DNA of 64,000 nt from Thamnaconus septentrionalis (Eukaryota; Chordata; Actinopteri; Tetraodontiformes; Monacanthidae): positions 5,878,001 to 5,942,000 of the forward strand of contig CM020509.1 in NCBI GenBank assembly GCA_009823395.1, written 5' to 3'. Within the stretch, counting starts at the first letter, position 1. Every line of letters begins with the position of its first letter. The notes under the pieces are model-generated. The model worked only from the letters and a program-made list of their open reading frames with translations. It had not been told where the DNA came from and searched no databases. The translations under genes were made by a program, and so were the position numbers. Positions 26,773 through 39,219 of the stretch are shown here, piece by piece.

Positions 26773-27440
26773 CTTTGGGAGGAAGCGCATGGAAAAAGTC
26801 GAAGCGCTTCAGACGGAAGCCCCCGAGCCAACAGAAGGACATTTGCCGGCTCGTCAGCGGGGGTCTTTTTATCTCAATGAGCGATCCCTTTATGAAGACT
26901 GATGGGCGGCAGATTTGGACTCGCTTTCAAGGAGTCCGAGCTCGATTTAGACTCCAAAAGGCTGCTTAACTGCCCGCGTATCTCCGTTCCAGGCGGGCGG
27001 ACTCTAAGCGCGCAGGCCTTTTTCATTCATCTGGCACCCTGTCAGCCTCGTCGCATGAGCGGCACGTCTCCCGCCTGCACGCCTCTCAGCCACATCCGTC
27101 CTTCAAAAATGTGCAGGTGACACCGGCTCGGCGGCTCCAATTAAAAAAAACCAGGCCACTTTCATTCCTCCTCCGCGGGTCCATTTAGAATATTCTGTCT
27201 CTCTGGCCGTGTGAAGAGCCAATCAATGGGTCGAAATTACCTGTTAACCGCGTTTTTGAATATTCCAGGCCGGCCGATTTTGTTGGCACGCGGAGCTGAG
27301 TTTTCCATTTGCGATGTCCATCGAGAGCTTTTCAGAAGGAAAAAGCTCAATACACAAGTTCATACGAGGACTGTATGGCATCGGGCTGCCGAGCTGACAC
27401 AGGCCAGAGTGGATTCAGAGGTTTTCCAGGCGGTGTTTGT

Positions 27441-27930
27441 TCAGCGTCGTTCAGACTGCCAGCCAAAATCCGATTTTTAGCCCATCCAGATTGAAATCCA
27501 ATGGCTCTTTTGTAGTCTGAACAGTCACAAATCACCTCAAATCCGATTTTTGCGAGACAGATTGAAACCGCTTTCGGGAGGTAGTTTCAAATCGCACTTG
27601 GAGAGATGAGTCCCAGTCTGAACAGCTCCAAACACACCGCTCGGTTTTGACTGTCTGTGACGTCACTCTACACGACCCAATGTGCCAGACCAGAGAGCGC
27701 CAGATGAAGTAGAAAACACCAGTCCTTGGTTAGAGGAGGGAACTCATTGGCTCATCAGTCTGTGGGGAGATACACTGTAGCTCCATTCAAGCCAAGCTGC
27801 AGGGCATCTGAACAGAGCCAGATCCCATTTGGACAATTGCTAAAAACAGTGTGGACAGTCAGCCCTAAAAATCATTTGAGAAGGAATCTGATTTGAATCA
27901 GATTCGCCTGCAGTCTGAATGCAGCCTAAG
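27441..27930. mobile_element. Inverted-repeat DNA element, long copy
   Basis: Left end GTCGTTCAGACTGCCAGCC. Right end, reversed, CTTAGGCTGCATTCAGACTG. It shares long stretches with the reverse complement of 49042-49323, including GGGAGGTAGTTTCAAATCGC, GTAGTCTGAACAGTCACAAA and AAGGAATCTGATTTGAATCA. The central ~220 bp (about 27609-27830) is absent from the other copy. There is no transposase frame. The ends suggest a non-autonomous DNA transposon, perhaps hAT-like, but target duplications are not clear. Confidence 0.75.
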
Positions 27931-27980
27931 CCGTGCCATGCAGGTGCATCAGTTCCCCCCCTGCGTCGCCCGCAGCGACT

Positions 27981-28020
27981 CGCCTCCTCTCGCCTCCTCT
28001 CGCCTCCTCTCGCCTCCTCT
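27981..28020. repeat. (CGCCTCCTCT)4 tandem repeat
   Basis: Four perfect 10-bp units, about 50 bp past the end of the inverted-repeat element. Confidence 0.95.
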
Positions 28021-28340
28021 CTCCCCGTGACTTTGCTATCTGCCGCCGCGACGGACAATCTTTGCGCGTGTCATCCAGTCAAAAGCAACCGGCGACGGAC
28101 AAGGTTGGACAGCGGCGGCGGCTGAAGCCTGACGTGCCTCTTAATCTGAGTGAAGTCTGATCCCGGCCGGGAGTGTTTCCCTGCCACCGCCCCCTCCCTT
28201 TCTGTGCAGAAATTGCAGATGCTTCGATATGATTCAGTGTGTGTCTGACTAAGCTCTTAGTCAGATATGCAGACGTGGCCCCCGGTGCGCTTCCCAGAGA
28301 GGCATTCCTCCGCCTCTCCCCTTTGACAGGAGTGTGCTCT

Positions 28341-28432
28341 CGCGCGTGCGTGTGTCCGTGTGTGTGTGTGTGTGTGCGTGTGTGTGTATGAGAGAGAGAG
28401 ACAGAGAGAGTGTGAGAGAGAGAGTGAGAGAG
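28341..28432. repeat. Compound (GT)n / (GA)n microsatellite
   Basis: CG/TG-rich start, then a GT array, then GAGA and GTGAGA units. Confidence 0.9.
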
Positions 28433-28790
28433 CCAGGTTCTGTGCATCATCGCCGCCCTTCTGATCCTCCGACTTCACAGCGGCGACGCCGGTTCATGTC
28501 CTCGGGTGTGTTGCCGCTAAAATGCGGCGAGCATTGAGGTTGAAATGGCCGGCGCAGACGGTTGCGTCCGAGCGGAAAAGCGCAACTTCGAAGAGCCCAA
28601 AAACAAAAGGAAAGCATCTCAAACGGCCCCAACTTTGAAGAGGACCCCGGCCCACCAGCCCCTTTGTTGCACGGCAAACCAGAACCGACTTGTTCTGTCA
28701 AACAGGAAGCCCTTTTATCTCCAGCAGGAAGATGAAGCGCTAATACTCATCCTCTTCCCCTGCTTTGGACTTTTTTTTTTTTCTTTTTTT

Positions 28791-28908
28791 CTTTTTTCCC
28801 CTATGAGGATGCTTTCTAGCGCTTTCGTTTTTCTTTTTTTTTTTCTTTTTTCCCCTATGAGGATGCTTTCTAGCGCTTTCGTTTTTCTTTTTTTTTTCTT
28901 TTTTCCAG
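28791..28908. repeat. 54-bp tandem duplication
   Basis: Two nearly identical units begin CTTTTTTCCCCTATGAGG and contain GATGCTTTCTAGCGCTTTCG plus a T-rich tail. A partial third start follows. It creates the repeated peptide SPMRMLSSAFVFL in an open frame with no family resemblance. Confidence 0.92.
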
Positions 28909-29635
28909 GACGTGTCAAAGCTGACTTCTCGCTAACCTTTAAAATCTTGACCACAGCAATAAACCCATTACAGATCCATCTCCGCTCGTGCCCTCGCTTG
29001 TCATCCAAGCCCTTAATCTTTACAACGGTCCCTCCTCCCCCGGCGGATACACATCTTTATTTATATATATACACACACACACACGCAGAGTATTCATCCA
29101 CCTCGGAGCCGGGGGGAAATGTAATACCGTTGTATAAGAAGAAATATGGGCTTGCTGGAAAGAGCCTGTAACCAGTGTTTTATTGGTGGTTGGGGAGTGG
29201 AAGTAGGGGGTGAGGGAGGGGGGGTGGGCCACACTCTCACAGAGGGAGAGTCATGAAAATGTTGCAGATCAATAGCAACATTCCAAATCCCTTTATTGAC
29301 TTGGAATCTTGTTGTTCATGATCTTTGCGTATGGAGATTTACGTAGATCGTTTCTGTTTTTGTTTCTTCCGCTAAGAGAGCTGCTGCTCCGTTCCCACCA
29401 ATCAGTTTCCTTCAGCTTTTGTTTATTTTTTGGCCTGTTGGTGCTTCTGCGGCGGCGGCTCAGTTCGGTTTGCTCGGGAAAAACCGAGCGCATTTGCTCA
29501 GCTGCCGCGACGTGCGACGCTTTTAGCAGATTTAATTGGTCGACACCGTCCCCATCCCAGCAAACAGCGTCTCCCTTAATTGTGGACCTGTTGAAATTTA
29601 AGGGGGATGGAGTGAATGGCCTCTTTCCAATCAAG

Positions 29636-29638
<3 letters not shown>

Positions 29639-29674
<36 letters not shown>
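29639..29674. repeat. (GT)n microsatellite
   Basis: About 18 GT units. Confidence 0.95.
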
Positions 29675-29678
<4 letters not shown>

Positions 29679-29799
29679 GAGTGGAAGCGCTCCGCAGCCT
29701 GCCTAAGGTGTCTCTCTGTGTCTTTCCACCACTTCCTCTTCCCTCTTTCATCCGCAGCCAATTCACCTGCCAGGTGCGACGACTCAAATAGCAACAGTG

Positions 29800-30160
29800 T
29801 GCACTCGCACTCGCACTCTCAGTCTCATAGCGCCGCGGTGAAAAACACGGCCACCCCTGTGCGCTGCGTAGCTCGGAGTCCGCCGCGCTCGACCCCTTTG
29901 TTCTGCCCTCTCGCCGAGTCAATATCTGATGTTTTCCAAGCAACGGTTTCTGCGACACGGTTTCGCACTCGTTCATTGAGTCGGCGAGTGAGCGCGAGAT
30001 GACGCGCAGGTCGCAGGCAAATCAAGGCCGAGCCTGCCCGAGGTGAACGGTCCCGGCGACAGCGGCGCCGGCTGCCTCCTGATTGGAGGGATTTCAGCCA
30101 TTGTGGCGATAGACGGGGGGACCAATCAGTGCGGCTTCATCACGGGCTGATTGGTCCCAG
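29800..30160. promoter_or_regulatory. CpG-dense block with CCAAT inverted repeat
   Basis: The first ~280 bp carry roughly 35 CpG by my count, far denser than the flanking intron. At 30118-30129 and 30147-30158 lie 12-bp inverted arms, GGGACCAATCAG and CTGATTGGTCCC, separated by 17 bp. A third CTGATTGG is at 30078. CCAAT motifs of this form are NF-Y sites. An intronic promoter or enhancer is possible; no transcript start can be shown from sequence. Confidence 0.4.
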
Positions 30161-33100
30161 GGGGGAAAAAAAGCACGATTTGTTTTCCTTTTTTTTTCCC
30201 TTGTCGAAACTCAATGTGAGCACGCAGCGTCCTCACAGCAAATGTTTTGGAGGGAGGACAATTCTTTTATTTGTATGAAAGATAGTTGTGCGGCTCCCTC
30301 CCTCCCTCCCCCCCAACGGGTTAGCTGTGTAGTTTATGTCCTTTATTCATTCTTCCTCCGCCCGTATTTGGGTTCCGCCGTGGTTGTTTTTAAAGTGCTC
30401 CGCAAACACAGTGGGATTGGACGGGGAATATCCATACGCTAACTCAATGTAGCTTGTTCCCCCTGGTGATAAAGGCAGATTCACTGTGCAAACAGAACGC
30501 TCACTACAGCGTCCCCTGAATCTTTAAAGCGGCGTCTCAGCAGAGGAGGCTGTTTTCTTTTTGTTTTCTTTTTCTTCACCTCCTTTACTCTAAAAGCCTT
30601 CCAGCGGCCGAGTCTGCAGGCACGCTCGTGTCATTCCATAAGATGTTCGACACCAAACCTTCTGGAAGCATTAATTGCTTTACCTTTGCCTGGTTTAATA
30701 GCCGAGGTGAGGGAGGGGGAGGGGACACGCAGCCGACGCACTCGGGCTCGAGGTACTCGTGCGCGATACACTGAAGGCCACTTGATCAAAAACAAAGCCC
30801 CTCTTGTTTGGAATCCTTCACGGGGGCCTTGCGGAGTCGAGTGGCTGAGGCAGGTGGCTCCACTCGTCAGCCGCCAGCGTCGCCGGGGAAGAACAACACG
30901 CTCTTGTGGAAATGCAGATTGCCAGAAATCCCTCGGCGATTAAGAAGAGGTGACTCGGGACTCAGATTCGGCGGCGACGGGGCCGCACACAAAACAAAAC
31001 AAACAAACTCACTAACGAGCAAACCGTGTTTTCCGGAATCCGCCTGCCGCCCCTGGAAAACAAGGACGTCTCGGCATCGATCGAGGAGGAATTGGGAATG
31101 TTTCTGGGTGGAGGCGTGCGGGTTGGGCTCCCGGCACAAAACAACGTTTGTCTCGATAATTCCGAGGTTGCCGACTTCCGAGTCGTTGTTGGCACACGGT
31201 CTGGGTCCAGATGGGCCGCCGCTCTCGCTGGTAAATGAACTAATTACAGCCGGTGATGAAGGCCGTCTGAATGGCGTCCTTAGCATATTCCAACAGAAGA
31301 CACCCAACAAGTTAAAAAGCAATTAAAGGTCTTATAAATACCGTATGAGTGAGATTCCTTTTTCCTTTTTTCTCCTCCCACTAACGCTGCGATCGCTGCG
31401 ATCGCTCCTCCGTGCGATTGCGCCAAACGTGTCGAACACGACGGGACGTTTGCGGTCCGTCCGGGGGATGTATTTCAAAACGTCCCCCGTGTTTCCTCCT
31501 CTCGTGCGTGAGCATCTGCGCCTCCCCTCCGTTGGACAACACGAGGAGGGAGGTCGGGGAGCAAACAAGAGCGCTATCAACTGGCCAATCCGTCGCCCCG
31601 ACATCGCTTACTGTCAGTGGCAGCGTTCCACTGGCCGCTTCCTGACTGCGGGAGATGACAGCGGAGCTCCTTCCCCCCCGAGTGGGAGGCTTGCCCGTGG
31701 CCTATAAATATTAATTGAGCTGGCGCCAGCCGCAGGAAGAACTTATGCAGATGCAAAAATTGGAGGCCGTTCACCTTGAAGTCATTTGTTGATGAGGTCG
31801 GCGGAGATTCGCCTTCCCGAGCGCACGGGCGCGCCGTGGAAGTTCAGAGGACTGGAGAGCCCGCTGCGCCTCCGCCAGATGATGGGGCCAGGACGGCAAC
31901 ACCGCAGGGGGTGTTTCAGCATGGAGGCGAGGTCGCACCGTAGAGTGTAAATCAGCCACAGTGGGCGCCGGTCAGGCCCCTCACAGCGGAAACAAATAGG
32001 CTCCTGCAGGGACTCGGGCCTGGACGTCACTGCAGGGTACAGTCGTTCCATGTGATGTAGCAATTATGTCAATTCAGGAAAGAAAACCATCAAAATTTAA
32101 TTCTAAATAAATCCAGAAGAAAAGCTGTCAACAAAACCCCAGTGGGTTTAAATGGATAGAAATAATTCTACTCCTTTTCCACAAAGACTCAACGTGTGTC
32201 CGTTTCCCTACAATGTGACACATGCTACATGTTTTTGTGCGCGTGCGTGTGTGTGTGCTCACCCTGCAGCCCACTGATCAGCTGCTCAGGTCTGTCGAGA
32301 AAATGTACTGAAACAAGCCGGAACCAAACTGGAAGTCGAACTGAGCGCCGCAGAGAAAAAGTCGCTGGCGGTTGCACAAGATGTGCGACGACTAGCAGCT
32401 GGACTGGTCTTAGCTTATTGTTTTTAGCTGTTGGTCCCAAACAGCTGATTGGCAGCAGTAACACCTGCTGCTGTTGGGAATGTTAGCATTTGAGCCGCTC
32501 AATTAAAATAATTGCTGGTCTGTTACCCAGATCTCCCAGCTCATTTATCAATCAAATATGTTTTTGTTTTTTTTTGGTTTTTTTTTACTCTGCGTGGATA
32601 AAACACAGCCTTGTCTGTCGTCCAGCGTCTACTTCAGATGTCTCACTTCCTTAAATTCTGGCTCAGCTCTGAGCTTTTCTTTGCTTCTTTACCATAAAGG
32701 GGTTTCCGTTCCAAAAGACTTGGCGTTAATTCCGTCCATATGGCTGTTTTCTTTTCTTTTCTTTTAAAGCGCAAGATTATGTCTCCCTTTATTCATTACG
32801 CCGCGCCTTAACCCGCATTATTTATTCTGCTGTCAATCCCTTGACAAGAGTGGGCGTCATTGTATTTATACATCTCTGGGCGTGTCGTTCAAGATTAGCA
32901 CGGCCGGAGCCAAGTGGTCACAACACGTGGCGGTGGAAATGAAAATATTTGCGCGCTTGGCGCGTCGAAAGTTGGCGCTTCATTGTGGCTGCGTTGCCAA
33001 CTAGAAGTGTTGTTTATCGTTGACGGATGTGAGAAAAAAAAAAGTCTTTGTGGAGTTCGTCTTTCGCTTTATTCTGCGGCTGCGTTAAAGTTGTAAAATA

Positions 33101-33164
33101 ACACCGACTGGGAAGGATTCAGAAAAACTGTGATAAAAAAAAAAAACGTGTGTGAAAAGTGTAC

Positions 33165-33165
<1 letters not shown>

Positions 33166-33243
<78 letters not shown>
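33166..33243. repeat. (GT)~30 then (GA)n microsatellite
   Basis: Long GT array passing directly into GAGA units. Confidence 0.95.
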
Positions 33244-34584
33244 TGGATAGCAATGCCGGCCCGACTCTGCAGTGCAGCTCAATGTCAAATCAGCATTGTT
33301 TGATTGTAATTCAAGGCTACAGAGCACTTAATCTTTCAAGCGCTACAAGTGTTTCCACCGCGGCCGCATCGAGAATATTCGGCCTTATATCTCGACAGGG
33401 GCAATAAACGATATGCTCCGTCTACTACCTTTCCTTTCCTCCCCGACGTCTCCTCTGCTCCCTTTCACATCCGATATTCTCCCCGGCTCCAAGATTATTT
33501 TGCTGCGGTCGATATTCGTCCTCCTGGTCCAGAGGAAAAAGTTCCAGATCAAATAGTCGGGAGTTGGGGGTGTGGGTGGGAGGGGGGGGGGATCAGGATG
33601 CTTACTCAGCATGTTTCCGTGGTTGTTGGTGACTTTGAGGGAACCTAACCCGCTGGGCACACCTCCGCATCCCCCCCGAAAAACAAAGAAGGCAAAAAAA
33701 CACACACACAACAAGGGCACAGTTTGATTGCATCCGGCGCCGAGACAACAAAGCGCGGCGGCCGAGCGAGAGCCAAGGCACAGCTCAGTTATGTAAGAGA
33801 ACCAAACTTCCTTGGAGCCGCTTCCTCCGCACGCTGCGAACGTCTGCCTCCACAAAAAACGGCGATTTCCGTGTCTTCCTCCGCCCCGCTGTGTCATGGC
33901 CGTGCAGCTCTGTGGCGCTTCCCTCTTTTCTCTGCTCCACCGTTTGAGACCCAACCAGTTTCCTCGCGCTAGTGAGCTGACTTCACCGCCCCGGCTCTGA
34001 TACAGGAACTGGAGGAGAGGCAGCCTGGGCCCCAATTCTAACTCTCTCCGACATATACAGTCAAACTATGGAAGATAGTTTCACACCTGTTTCTTCTTTA
34101 TCTTGACTGCTTTCTACACTGCAGATACTGAAGACATCAAATATATGAGCAAGTGTGTATATGTGGATTAATGTGGCAAAAGACAAAAAGGTTAAATACC
34201 TAAATATGTTATGTTATATAGATTTAATATGAAGGGAGGCTATTCTAGATCACACACACACACACAGTGACGGGCGGCTCCACCCTGAAGCTTCGGCTGC
34301 AGGGCTGCTGTTCCTGAAGAGACTCCGTCGGTTCTCTGTCGGTTCTCTGTCAATGCTGTGCGAACACAAAAGCTCTCGAAATGAGAAAGAAGACGAATGA
34401 AGTGATTTATGGATTATGTTGTGAGTCTGCCTGCATCACATCAGCCCCCACCCCACCACCACTCTCCCCATCATCTCCCACAGGCCTTCTAATGCATCAA
34501 AGTGACCTAATTGTTAATGTCCTTATACGTAATTGCATTCAACCCTCCCCGCTTCATGTTTGTGTGCCTGCTCGTGTTTTGCAG

Positions 34585-34707
34585 CAATGCAGCTGTTTGG
34601 CCTCAACTGGCAGCTCCAGGAGTTGGACAACCAGCCGGCGTTTGAGAACGGAGCGGTGGGGAAGACGGGGCCGACCCAGACCGTCGTGACCGCGCTGGCT
34701 GCAGACG
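34585..34707 (+). CDS. tenm3: Teneurin exon: end of membrane helix and start of the extracellular stalk
   Basis: Acceptor TTTTGCAG|CA, donor GACG|GTGAGG. The first two bases complete Ala from the previous exon, giving CIAMQLFGLNWQLQ across the junction. This matches the conserved AMxLFGLNWQLQ block at the outer end of the teneurin membrane helix. The remaining ~27 residues (ELDNQPAFENGAVGKTGPTQ and on) are the variable, polar stalk; the phrase FENG is shared with teneurin-3 as I remember it. The exon has 40 whole codons and phase 1 at both ends, so skipping it would keep the frame but remove the outer part of the helix. Confidence 0.93.
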
Positions 34708-36689
34708 GTGAGGGAGTCAAACCTCTGACCTCTGAGGTTCAGACACACACGTTGCTGCAGTCGCATGGGGAGTTTACATGTATCTGTGATTAGTCGCCAG
34801 GATTTTAATCATTTTCTGCCGGCCAGTTGGATTTCTGCTGCTTCGGATTCAATTTTGTGGCTGCTGGAGCAGCAGGCGACTGGGGAAACTGAACCGGCCA
34901 AAACTGGATTCTGGCTTTTTGGATCAACGCCTGCCTGCTCATCTATACAACCCATCGCACACCTGGGTCGTCACCCTAAAGTGGTCATGCTTCACTGCCT
35001 TGACACAGCCGGGCTGGATGAGTTGTTGCAGTCAGATCATGGTCAAATACCGTAAACCTCTAAATGCATTTAGCTTTTTTTAAATGCACCTCTATTGTTT
35101 TTTTTTTAAATGCTGATATTTTTACCGATGCCTGTCTCAGATTACAAGCCATTGACTTTTACACACTTACTAATTAATTTGTTTGGAACGTTTAGAACGT
35201 TAACAAGGCATTAAGAGGCCGAAGAACATTAGGAGCACGAAAATACAAAGTCATCAAATTAAAGGTTCAGGCGAGCGCGTGGGAGACGAATGGCGGCCAT
35301 CGAGCCGCTTGGCCCCATAAACGACAGCATGAAATACCCGCTGCTAATTTCCCCGTCAGCCCTTTGACTTTATTTAGATCTTTAACCTTCTGAATATTAA
35401 TTAAACTCATTCCAGTCTCCTTCCCGCCGCCTAATCACAAACTCGGAGCGTCACGCGTTCGACAGCCGGCGTCAGGGCCTCTGCTCCCGTTTCACCTTTA
35501 CAGCAAGCACCACCAGGTGTGGGTGTTTGAGAATGTGCGGGCACGGAGCGCTTTAATTGAGTTGAGTGGGCCGGGGCGAAGACCTTCGATTGTTTAAACT
35601 CAGCTAGATTGAAATCCTCACAAGCTGCTGTAATTGAGATAGCACACGGTGAGTTTTGAACTGTTTGAAGGCGATCAATGGCCGCGTGTAACTTTTAGCT
35701 TTTGCTTTCCATCTACACGGTAGTGGTGGTTGGTTCAGCTTAGGACAGAAATACAGTTTCCCTTCTTCCTTGCGGCTTCTGTGTGTATATTTAAAAAAGG
35801 AAAGTGCTCCTGACAACCTCCTGACATATTTGTTTTGGATTCATTACGGCGGTTGTGTTTTGTTTCATTCAACTTCATTCAACAAAATGCATATGTAATA
35901 AGTTGGTCTGGGTGCGTTGTTTTGAAAGAAATAATAATACAAAAGATCAAAATGAAACAATTTCATTGTGGTCCTTTTTGGTCCCCAATTAAGACACTGC
36001 AGGAAGCATGACTTTACATAAATATGGACATAAAAAGGAAAAACAACAGAATTTTAAACATCAAAATGTGATTAATCGCGGTTAACGATAGCACTAAAAT
36101 TAAAATATAGACGTCGTTGTGATCGCTCCCCAGATTCTGTAGTCTTTCTGCGGACACGTGCGGGATGAAACCCGGCCACCCTTCTGTCTTTGAGGCCGTT
36201 AAAGGGACGCAGCTTTTAAAACATCATTGGCGAGAAATAGTTTTGATTTGTCGTTATGGCTGCAGCAAACTAGCATTCACTAGAACTGACAGATTCCATT
36301 TAGACCTTATCGCAGCCGCAGCTCCACTCTGAGTCACCAGGAACAGAGAAAAGATGGGGATTGGTGTGTGTTCCACAGAAAGCCAATTATGTCCCGTATA
36401 TTCTTCTTTTTTTTTTCCAGCAGTGCATCATGGGATGTGGGGAACAGCCACTTTCAATCCTCTCTAGGCTTTGCGATTGCTTGAACTTAAAACATGACTC
36501 ACTTTTTCATGTTCTCATTTCCCAGTTGCATTGAGATTACAGTAAAAAAGATAAAATAAAAAAAGAAACACTGATAAAACTAGGAATTTATTGGTATTTA
36601 AGGAGCAGCGGTGGTTGATTGACACTGCAAGGCTTCATCTGTGCCAGTTTGGCTTCACGTGAAATCCTTCCGTGTTTCCGTGTCCGCAG
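34708..36689 (+). other. Intron within the stalk-coding region
   Basis: About 2.0 kb, GT-AG. AT-rich with T runs. GTGATTAATCGCGGTTAACG near 36066 resembles a fish dispersed-repeat end. No exon is seen. Confidence 0.85.
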
Positions 36690-36904
36690 GGAAGGGCAGC
36701 GTGCTCCACCAGGAGAACAGCTCCATCGACACGGGACAGGTCGACATCGGGAAGAGAGTCGGCCAGGGCGTCCCGCCGGGGGTGTTCTGGCGCTCCCAGC
36801 TGAACCTGGAGCAGCCACGCTTCCTGAAGTTCAACATCTCGGTGCAGAAGAACGCCTTGATCGGAGTCTACGGCCGGAAGGGTCTGGCACCATCTCACAC
36901 CCAG
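36690..36904 (+). CDS. tenm3: Teneurin exon: conserved extracellular stalk
   Basis: Acceptor TGTCCGCAG|GG, donor ACCCAG|GTGAGC, ending in phase 0. It encodes 71 codons with the blocks [54 protein letters not shown] and PSHTQ. These are the strongly conserved juxtamembrane ectodomain motifs of teneurins (family form PPGx[26 protein letters not shown]). Two N-glycosylation sequons are visible, NSS and NIS, which fit an extracellular location. The wording [11 protein letters not shown] and FWRSQL is closer to teneurin-3 than to teneurin-1 as I recall them. Confidence 0.96.
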
Positions 36905-38575
36905 GTGAGCTTTCAGTTTGGGGTATTTTTTATTGGTGATACTTTTCATTCAGATCTTTGTTTTGGCGTAAATTGGCACAGGCACACACATTGTATCTCT
37001 TATTAATTCAGACGGGCTTTATTTTACAAATCCATATGTAACAGAACCTGTAGACAACATCTACGAGCTCCGTTCAAAATGAAAGTGGAGAAAAACAAAC
37101 CAACTTGTGAACCAGGCAGCAACAGGTCAAGGCTTCCTATTGGTGCAGAGGGAGTGACGTGACTTGCTCAGCACTGTGATACAATGCAGTTTTTCCAAAG
37201 CCAGTCTGGAGCAAACTGCAAATATCTTGACTGCCATTTTTCACTCTCCTATAACATCCATGCTAATCTCTTTAGCAACAGCTGTCAATCAAAGGCTCAC
37301 CGCCTCATAAACCTAAACCTAATTATAATAATATCAAAAAATAATAATAATTCAGACATAAATGTCTCAAGATGGATGTCCGGGATTTCAGGTTCAACCA
37401 AGAAGCGATTCGGTGGCATTGAAAGGTAAAACAAGGACAAAGCAATAAGAAAAAAAACAAATAAGAAAGGATCTTTTTTTGTGGCCACTGCTTTTAGTGC
37501 TTGTCATATCAGCGGGACGCTTCGCTGTATGGCCTCTGTTGAAAAGTACCAGAGATAAACACTTCAGCAGCTCTGTTACAGCAGAACAAATGTGTAAAAT
37601 ATACATAACCGTAACTTCAAAGGCAGTTAAGAGAGACGTGCTGTCTCCTCCATAATAAACACTGTTTTCCTTGAAAGATTTTACGCATGCTGCATTTTTA
37701 AGCGTCCACTTTTTCCTGCTTACCAAGTGCACTCGAGATGGGCAAAAGCCATTTTCTTTGCCTCTCACCTCGACTCATTCTTATGCAGCAGCTCCCACAT
37801 GTGTGTGCGCGCAAACGCATTAATTATACATGTGGTTGCGGGGGGTGGATGCAATCCTGCAACCCGCCGTCATCTGTTGTTGCGGCTCCTGTCAGCTGTC
37901 GATGAGTCGTCACCTGTCGGCACCTTCGCAGCACCTCGGTCTTATGTGACGTATCTTCAGCAGCTTTGGAACAGCCGGAGAAGTTTGCCTATTGTGCAGT
38001 TTTCACCCCGGTAGCGTTGCGTAATGGTTATTCACTGGCGTTGAATTTATTTACTGGAATGTGGAAATGATTTTTCTCACAAATCTAAAGAATCTGGCTG
38101 CAGGCGTTTATTTAGTAGCGCAAGCCGAGCCAAAGTCTGTGAGTCAATTCAGGACTCTGAAGACTTCTCATTATTTGTCCTTTATTTAAATGTATTTTTT
38201 TCAAACTTAAAGTAAGTTGTATTTCTTAACATCTGATATAAACTTGCCTCAATTATATCAGTGGACTCTGAAGGACATTTAAAACTTACAGTACTTACCG
38301 ATGTATGCACTGGTGCATTTCTCCCACTCTCTGCTGCAGTCTCCACCAATTTGTGCGGCCGCTAAATGTGCCGTCACGTTCTCTCGGTAGCCTGTGAAAT
38401 TTCTCCGGCTGCCATTTGGACCTCAGCGGGTATTGTGCAGCCATTCTTAAAAGGTTTTCTGGCTAGAAACAGCTGCTCGCTCTACGTGGATATGACTCAG
38501 ATGGACCCAGAGCAAATTGCAGGCTGTGCTGCTCGAGCTGTCATCTTAGAAAAAAAAAAAAAAAAGCGGGATGGG

Positions 38576-38602
38576 TTAATAATGATAATAATAATACATT
38601 TC
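38576..38602. repeat. (TAA)n tract followed by TACATTT
   Basis: TAATAATGATAATAATAA then TACATTT, the same arrangement as 9971-10012. Possible retroposon tail. Confidence 0.5.
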
Positions 38603-39139
38603 GGTTGAATCACCTCAATTAGACGAAGAAGCTTTTTCGCCGTCTTGTCTCATCAACTCGTGTCTCCTGTGATGAATCAAAGCTATGCTAAAAATCACCA
38701 AAAATTATCGCAGCTGAATATGCATTTGCATTGTCAGTTTCACCAGTGGCAAAACTTGAATAAAAAAAAAAATCTAATTAATTACATTAATTAGATTAAT
38801 TATAGCCTTTGCAATCATTTAATCGGAATTAATCGGATTTTAATCGCATGTCAATATTTGAGTTGAGTTGGCGATGTTTGAGTTGCTTGGTTGTATTCGG
38901 CGCTCTGGCGTTGTTCGCTCCAGTGCTTGTATTTGCTGCAGCACTTTTCGGTGGTACTGGAGGCTTGAATTACTGCTGTGGAATGTAAACTCTTTGCGGC
39001 ACAGTTTGCAGTGAACCATCTCATCTTATCTCATCTGACTGTTTTTTGAATATAAATTTTCCATCCACCAAGCTTAGCAAGGCGGGGCTATTCGTTTCCT
39101 CCACCACCTTTGTTGTTGGTATCAGTAACTTGTTACCCC

Positions 39140-39140
39140 A

Positions 39141-39177
<37 letters not shown>

Positions 39178-39219
39178 CTACTACTACTACTACTACTACT
39201 CCTACGACTACTACTACTA
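39140..39219. repeat. (TAC)n trinucleotide repeat
   Basis: About 26 TAC/ACT units with a few CTC or CGA interruptions. Confidence 0.95.

Larger units (their letters stand above)
25953..34584 (+). other. Intron after the transmembrane exon
   Basis: About 8.6 kb, GT-AG. It contains a CATC repeat near 26006, a T/A-rich block at 26700-26772, the inverted-repeat element at 27441-27930, the 54-bp tandem duplication at 28791-28908, a CpG-dense block at 29800-30160 and several GT microsatellites. I see no supported exon in it. Confidence 0.85.

Noticed and set aside
28545..29171. 208-codon frame with a repeated SPMRMLSSAFVFL peptide
   Set aside because: The repeat is a recent 54-bp DNA duplication in a T-rich intron; hydrophobic residues come from T runs, not from a membrane protein.
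29293..29976. 227-codon open frame on the minus strand
   Set aside because: It crosses a GT microsatellite (Thr-His repeat) and resembles no known protein.
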